From: an uncultured Bacilli bacterium
GTDB lineage: Bacteria > Bacillota_I > Bacilli_A > RFN20 > CAG-826
NCBI GenBank assembly: GCA_934133115.1
Contig: CAKPAV010000043.1
Span: forward strand, 1-10,277
DNA: 10,277 bases
Direction of reading: 5' to 3'
Shown: positions 4,970-10,277 of the stretch, piece by piece
Numbering within the stretch: the first letter of the stretch is position 1
Layout: every line of letters starts with the position of its first letter
Position numbers and translations under genes: made by a program
The notes under the pieces: generated by a model
Told to the model about the DNA's origin: nothing
The model's database searches: none
The model's input: only the letters and a program-made list of their open reading frames with translations

Positions 4970-7285
4970 ATGAACATTAATATAGAAAGTAAAAACTACA
5001 TCGTAATTGCGCCAAGGCATTATCATTTTGATTTGCTTAAAATTTTACGTCAAAATAAAGTGGCAAATATTAAAATCTTTACTAAAGATGAAGTAATTAA
5101 ACAATTAGATGGTGAATATAGTTATCAAGCAATAATAGAAGCTATGAATAGTTTAAATACTAACTATAATAATGCCAAAATATATATCGATAATTTAAAT
5201 TTATTAAGTGATGATGAATCTCAAAAAATTCATCAACTTTTTGCACTTAAAAAACATTTAAAAGAAAAAGAATGTGTTAATTATTTTCCATATGCCAAAC
5301 ACATATTTACCAATAAAGATATTTATGTCATCGGATATGGTCAAAATGACAAAGAATTAAATAAATTATTTGGTGAAAGCATTAACTATATTAATTATGA
5401 AATGGGATTAAAAAAACCAATAATTAATGAATTTAATAATATTAATGATGAATTGTTTTTTGTTTTTAATGAAATTTCTAAATTAATAGAATCGGGTATT
5501 AAACAAGAAGATATTGAATTAATTATAAATAGTGATAAGTATTATGTTGCAATGAACAAAATGTGTGAACAATTTGAATTGCCACATTTAATAAGCGGTA
5601 AAACTTCTTATATCAACATTCCTAATATTAATTTATTGTTAAAAGAAATTGCTTCAGTGGGTATTGATGATTTTAAATTGCACCATGAGTTTGATGATAA
5701 TGAAGATGTTAAAAAAATTATACAAATTATTGATGACTATAAAATTGAAACTATTTTCAATAAAACTAACCAATTATATTTTTTAAAAGCAATATTAAAA
5801 AATATAAGTGTTGTTGATAAATGTTCTCAATTTATTAAAATAAATGAATCTTTACCAATTAGTAATGATAATAAATATTATTTTTTACTAGGATTTAATC
5901 AAGGTGAGTATCCAAAAGTAAAAAAAGATGATGATTATTTATCTAATGATTTAAAGAAACGTCTTGGATTATCAACAAGCATTGATGATAATCAAGTAAG
6001 TAAAAATAAAGTAATAGATTTTATAACCAATACTGAACATTTAGTGATAACATTCCCATATGATAATAACAGTGAGATTCTTTATCCATCGAGTTTAATA
6101 AAAGAACTTGGACTTAAAATATGCGCTCCACAAGAAGAAAGCATATATTCTTTAAAAGAAGCTAAAAGAAATCTTGCTAAACTTAATGATTTATATCGCA
6201 AATATAATTTTGATAGTGATTTACGTCATTCTTATATGCGTTTAGTGGATATTCCTTATTTTTCTTATAGCCATGCCTTTACTAAGGTAAAGAATTATCA
6301 ATATGAACCAAAAAGACGTTATTCTTATTCAAAAATCAAATCTTTCTTTCAATGCCAATTCCAATATTATTTAACAAATGTCTTAAAACTTAATGATTAT
6401 GAAGTAACTTTTGCTCAAGCACTAGGCACATTATTTCATAATGTTTTACGCCATGTTTATGATAGTGATTTTGATTTTGATAATACGTTTAATGCATTAG
6501 TAGAACAAAGCGATTATAAATTTATGAATAGCGAAAAAGTAATACTTGATAAGAAAAAAGAAGATTTAAGAGTTTTGTGCCAAATATTATTAGAGCAATT
6601 AAAATTCATGAATTTAAAAGATATTAAACATGAACAAACTTTTTATAAAAATCTAAATGATGAAGTATCAATTTATGGTCAAATTGATAAAATAATGATT
6701 ACAACAGATTTCATTCATGATTATTATGTAATAATTGATTATAAAACAGGTTCAGAAACTTTTATAAAAGATGAAGTGAAATTTGGTTTTTCCATGCAAT
6801 TACCAACTTATGCCTTACTTTTAGATGATAATGATGTCTTTAAAAATAAAGAATTAATTGGCTTTTATATTCAAAAGATTACTATTGATAGTATTGGTGT
6901 ACCTTTAGATAATGTAGAAAGTTTTTATCAAAATCATTATAAACTTATGGGAGAAACCACTAATGAAATTGATAAAATAAAAACATTTGATGCATCTTAT
7001 GCTTCTTCAAACTATATTAAATCTTATGGCTTAAAAAAAGATGGAGTATCTTTCACGCAACATGCCAAAACATTTAGCAAAGAAGATTTTGCTAATGTCA
7101 TATCATTAACAAAAGATAATTTCATTTATGCTGATGAAAAAATAAAACAAGGAGATTTTATAATTAATCCAAAAATTATAAATAATTCACAAGATTCCGT
7201 TTGCAAGTTTTGCCCATTTAAAGATATATGTGGCGTTGAAAAAGAAGATTATATTTATATTAATACGAAAGGAGAAGATGACTAA
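4970..7285 (+). CDS. addB: AddB/RexB-like nuclease subunit, short form
   Basis: This is the likely B subunit of the AddAB (RexAB) helicase-nuclease, which resects double-strand breaks for RecA-dependent repair. The C-terminal PD-(D/E)XK nuclease is intact by motif: SYSKIKSFFQC at about 452-462, GTLFH with His490, GQID with Asp573, and IDYKTG with Asp590 and Lys592. The four cysteines of the AddB iron-sulfur staple are present: Cys462, then Cys745, Cys748 and Cys754 in CKFCPFKDIC. A helicase-like block with LLGFNQGEYP (about 306-315) and YPSSLIKEL remains in the middle. At 771 residues it is much shorter than typical AddB or RexB (about 1100-1200), and no Walker A motif appears in the N-terminal region. 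The N-terminal 290 residues are divergent. Its stop overlaps the addA start by one base (TAATG). The match to a helicase partner downstream makes the assignment firm despite low similarity outside the nuclease domain. Confidence 0.85.
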   Translation: MNINIESKNYIVIAPRHYHFDLLKILRQNKVANIKIFTKDEVIKQLDGEYSYQAIIEAMNSLNTNYNNAKIYIDNLNLLSDDESQKIHQLFALKKHLKEKECVNYFPYAKHIFTNKDIYVIGYGQNDKELNKLFGESINYINYEMGLKKPIINEFNNINDELFFVFNEISKLIESGIKQEDIELIINSDKYYVAMNKMCEQFELPHLISGKTSYINIPNINLLLKEIASVGIDDFKLHHEFDDNEDVKKIIQIIDDYKIETIFNKTNQLYFLKAILKNISVVDKCSQFIKINESLPISNDNKYYFLLGFNQGEYPKVKKDDDYLSNDLKKRLGLSTSIDDNQVSKNKVIDFITNTEHLVITFPYDNNSEILYPSSLIKELGLKICAPQEESIYSLKEAKRNLAKLNDLYRKYNFDSDLRHSYMRLVDIPYFSYSHAFTKVKNYQYEPKRRYSYSKIKSFFQCQFQYYLTNVLKLNDYEVTFAQALGTLFHNVLRHVYDSDFDFDNTFNALVEQSDYKFMNSEKVILDKKKEDLRVLCQILLEQLKFMNLKDIKHEQTFYKNLNDEVSIYGQIDKIMITTDFIHDYYVIIDYKTGSETFIKDEVKFGFSMQLPTYALLLDDNDVFKNKELIGFYIQKITIDSIGVPLDNVESFYQNHYKLMGETTNEIDKIKTFDASYASSNYIKSYGLKKDGVSFTQHAKTFSKEDFANVISLTKDNFIYADEKIKQGDFIINPKIINNSQDSVCKFCPFKDICGVEKEDYIYINTKGEDD

Positions 7286-10277
7286 TGGCGTGGACTAGTG
7301 ACCAAGAATACGCAATTACCACTAGAGGTAAAAATACTATTGTATCCGCCGGAGCGGGATCTGGTAAGACTGCAGTATTAACTGAAAGAATGTTTCGTAT
7401 TATTAAAAATAAAGAAGCCAATGTTGATGAATTATTAGTACTAACTTTTACTAATGCCGCGGCGCATGAAATGAAAGATCGAATTGTTGCGGCACTTCGT
7501 AAAGATAACCTTTTCTCTTTAGCGGATCAAATAGAAGGAAGTAATGTAACAACATTCGATGCTTATGCATTGTCTTTAGTAAAAAAATATAGTTATTTCT
7601 TTTCTTTGCCTAAAGATATCTCGATTATTGATGAAAATATAATTAAAATTAAACAATATGAATATTTAGATAAAATATTTAACCGCAAATATGAAGAAAA
7701 TGATTTGAATTTTATTAAACTTATAAAAGATTTTGTGGTTAAAAATGATCAGCCAATTAAGGATTATATAATATCAATCCTTGATTTGAGTGATTTAAAA
7801 GTTGATAAAGAAGCGTTTTTAAAAAATAAATGTCAAGAAGTGTTTGATGATGCTTATATTGAAATGCTATTAGATAAAGTACGAAGCATTGCTAATAATA
7901 CTTTTGAAGAATGTTTAAGTGCATGTAATGGATTTGAAAATAGCGATGTAAGTGATGCGATAAATGAAAAGTTAAAAGAAATAATGTTATCTTCAACTTA
8001 TGATGATTTCTTTTGGAAATTGAGCAATTTAAAACTTCCAGTATTTCGTGGGTTAAGTGAAGAAGACAAAGCGCTCAAATCTTTAATCATGGATGACATA
8101 GTTAAGCCAATAAAAACAAAAATAGTTAAAATGGGTGATTCTAAAACTATTAAAGAATTTCTAACTAATGAAGAATATAAAAATGCTTATAATGTATTAT
8201 TTGATATTGCCATTGAATTAGATGAAATGCTTAGCAAATTTAAATTTGAAAAGTGTTCTTTTACCTTCGCGGATATTGCTAAAATGGCTTTAGAGTTAGT
8301 TAAGGATAAAGAAATTAATGCCGAACTTAAATCCCATATTAGATTTATTATGGTTGATGAATATCAAGATACCTCAGATATTCAAGAAAGTTTAATTCAA
8401 GCATTAGGTAATAATAATGTTTTCATGGTTGGAGATACTAAACAATCTATTTATTCCTTTAGAAACGCTAATTGTGATATTTTTCAAGGAAAGTATGAAA
8501 GTTATAAAAATAATGATGGCGGAGAAAAAATTGACTTAAGTTACAATTTTAGAAGTAGACACGAAGTTATCGATGATTTAAATATAATGTTTTCGAAAAT
8601 AATGTCTAAACAATATGGTGCGGTAGATTATAAAATAGATCATATTGCTATATCTGGTAATAAAGATTACGATACTTTAGGCTCTAGTGCTCAAAATAAT
8701 AACATTGAAAAGATAATCTATAATAGCGATGAATTAAAAGATAAATCAGAAGAAATAGAGGCTAAACTAGTCGCTGAAGATATTATTTCTAAAATTAATA
8801 ATGGATATTTGGTTTATGATAAAAATGACAAAAAACTACGCCCATGTCAATTTAGTGATTTTGCTATATTAACGGATAAAAGAAAATGCTTTGATACATA
8901 TAAAAAAGTATTTGATAACTATCAAATACCACTTAAATCTTATAAAGATGGATCAGTAATGTCATCAAAAATTGGTAACTTATTTGTTAATGCTTTAACA
9001 GTAATTTCTTCAATAAATAAAGAAACATATGATACTCGTTTTAAACATAATTTAGTTGGATTATTACGCTCATTCATTTATCAAACTAACGATAGCGATA
9101 TTTATGATTTAGTTATGAGTAATAATTTATTAAATACTTCAGCTTATTTGGATATGAAAAATATTGCTGATTTTATTGATAAAATATCATTATCGGAAGT
9201 AGTAATAAAACTTTTTAACACTTTAGATGTTTATAATAAATTAATTTTAATTGGAAATGTGAAAGATAACGAAATCATTTTGGATCGACTTATTAATGTA
9301 TCGAAAACAATGGAATCATTAAATTATTCTTTTGATGATTTTTTAGAATATCTTTTAATTATTAAAGATAAGGATATTGATATTGAGACACCAATTAATG
9401 ATAATATGACCGATGTTGTTAAATTAATGACAATTCATAAATCTAAAGGTTTAGAGTTTTCTATAATTTATTTTCCAAGCTTAACAAGTGATTTCTTCCG
9501 CTCAGGCGGAAATATGTCATCGTTTAAGACTAGTAATCAACTTGGGCTTATTTTGCCAATTGTTAATAATGATAAAGATAATTATACAAGTATATTGAAT
9601 TTTATTAACGATGAAGTTAACAAAACTTTAACGATTTCAGAAAGAATGAGACTCTTTTACGTTGCATTAACAAGGACAAAAGAAAAATCAATATTAATTG
9701 TGGATGAAGCTAAATATAAAAACATCGCCACTTTAGGACAAGCTAAAACATTTTTGGATTTTGTTAGTTTCTATGAAAATAATGGAACATCAATAACAAC
9801 TAAACAAGGAAAGATAGAAAATATTAAGTTAAATGATTTAAACACTAAAGAATATAAAGAAGATTTATTAACCTTAAAAACTCATAATATTGTTATTAAA
9901 GATGAAATTACCCATCAAAAAGCCTCAAAAGTATTAGATGAAAGTATCAATGAAGAATTACTTAATTTTGGTAATCAATTGCACTTGCTATTAGAATTAA
10001 CTGATTTTATTAGTAAAGATACAAGTTTTATTGAAGATAAATATCAAAAACATCTTATTGATAAAGTACTTCAATTATCGGTTTTTGATGATTTAAATAA
10101 CGCTACTATACTAAAAGAATATCCATTTTTTGATGAAGTAAATAATGTGCAAGGTATTATTGATTTATTAATTGTTAAAGATGATGAAATTAAAATCATT
10201 GATTACAAAACTAAACATATTGATGATGAGGCATATGTTTTGCAATTAAAAACATACGCTAATTATATTCGTCAAAG
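7285..10277 (+). CDS. addA: AddA helicase-nuclease subunit, 3' end outside window
   Basis: This UvrD/PcrA-type (SF1A) 3'-5' helicase with a C-terminal nuclease is the motor of AddAB. The ATG overlaps the addB stop by one base, with AAAGGAGA nine bases upstream. The frame stays open for 997 codons to the right edge. Helicase motifs in order are Walker A GAGSGKT (23-29), LTFTNAAAHEM, Walker B VDEYQDT (Asp358-Glu359), GDTKQSIYSFR (from Gly383), YNFRSR (420-425), TIHKSKGLEF (from Thr716) and VALTRTKE (from Val793). The nuclease follows with GNQLH (His900), QGIIDLL (Asp960) and IDYKT (Asp973, Lys975). Only the last several dozen residues should be missing, giving an estimated total near 1050, shorter than the roughly 1200 usual in Bacillus or lactic acid bacteria. 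The YVLQLKTYANYI after the nuclease motif is the expected QL..Y helix. Together with addB it would make a dual-nuclease, single-motor enzyme. Confidence 0.95.
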   Translation, partial: MAWTSDQEYAITTRGKNTIVSAGAGSGKTAVLTERMFRIIKNKEANVDELLVLTFTNAAAHEMKDRIVAALRKDNLFSLADQIEGSNVTTFDAYALSLVKKYSYFFSLPKDISIIDENIIKIKQYEYLDKIFNRKYEENDLNFIKLIKDFVVKNDQPIKDYIISILDLSDLKVDKEAFLKNKCQEVFDDAYIEMLLDKVRSIANNTFEECLSACNGFENSDVSDAINEKLKEIMLSSTYDDFFWKLSNLKLPVFRGLSEEDKALKSLIMDDIVKPIKTKIVKMGDSKTIKEFLTNEEYKNAYNVLFDIAIELDEMLSKFKFEKCSFTFADIAKMALELVKDKEINAELKSHIRFIMVDEYQDTSDIQESLIQALGNNNVFMVGDTKQSIYSFRNANCDIFQGKYESYKNNDGGEKIDLSYNFRSRHEVIDDLNIMFSKIMSKQYGAVDYKIDHIAISGNKDYDTLGSSAQNNNIEKIIYNSDELKDKSEEIEAKLVAEDIISKINNGYLVYDKNDKKLRPCQFSDFAILTDKRKCFDTYKKVFDNYQIPLKSYKDGSVMSSKIGNLFVNALTVISSINKETYDTRFKHNLVGLLRSFIYQTNDSDIYDLVMSNNLLNTSAYLDMKNIADFIDKISLSEVVIKLFNTLDVYNKLILIGNVKDNEIILDRLINVSKTMESLNYSFDDFLEYLLIIKDKDIDIETPINDNMTDVVKLMTIHKSKGLEFSIIYFPSLTSDFFRSGGNMSSFKTSNQLGLILPIVNNDKDNYTSILNFINDEVNKTLTISERMRLFYVALTRTKEKSILIVDEAKYKNIATLGQAKTFLDFVSFYENNGTSITTKQGKIENIKLNDLNTKEYKEDLLTLKTHNIVIKDEITHQKASKVLDESINEELLNFGNQLHLLLELTDFISKDTSFIEDKYQKHLIDKVLQLSVFDDLNNATILKEYPFFDEVNNVQGIIDLLIVKDDEIKIIDYKTKHIDDEAYVLQLKTYANYIRQ

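Overview
The window is a strongly AT-rich stretch in which every supported gene lies on the + strand. The organism is probably a low-GC Gram-positive bacterium of the Bacillota, or a code-11 Mollicutes relative (Erysipelotrichia, RF39 or Acholeplasma-like). The evidence is the composition, strong AGGAGG-type ribosome binding sites, an AddA/AddB exonuclease with an AddB/RexB-type iron-sulfur nuclease domain, and A/T-ending codon use. Tryptophan is written TGG throughout and glycerol kinase appears to stop at TGA, so the standard bacterial code fits better than the Mycoplasma code. Lineage is inference.

Bases 1-2855 hold two metabolic genes: a 4-alpha-glucanotransferase (malQ) cut by the left edge, and a complete glycerol kinase (glpK). 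The ribosome binding site of glpK overlaps the malQ stop codon, so the two are almost certainly co-transcribed.

Bases 2856-4969 form an accessory stretch of poorly conserved material. It holds a 160-residue cytoplasmic protein of unknown function, the open 3' tail of a gene with no beginning, a small three-pass membrane protein coupled to that tail, a clear terminator, and a membrane protein gene broken by a one-base frameshift. A 12-bp inverted repeat and a second terminator follow. Partial genes, small membrane proteins and unknown soluble proteins together resemble a decaying toxin/immunity or bacteriocin-type island, but no toxin domain is recognisable and this remains inference.

Bases 4970-10277 hold a two-gene DNA-repair operon. 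An AddB/RexB-like nuclease subunit, unusually short and without a Walker A motif, overlaps by one base the start of an AddA helicase-nuclease that runs off the right edge. A consensus -10 box lies just upstream, and its weak -35 box sits inside the preceding terminator. The pair would process double-strand DNA ends for recombination. I see no tRNA, rRNA, CRISPR array or transposase gene.
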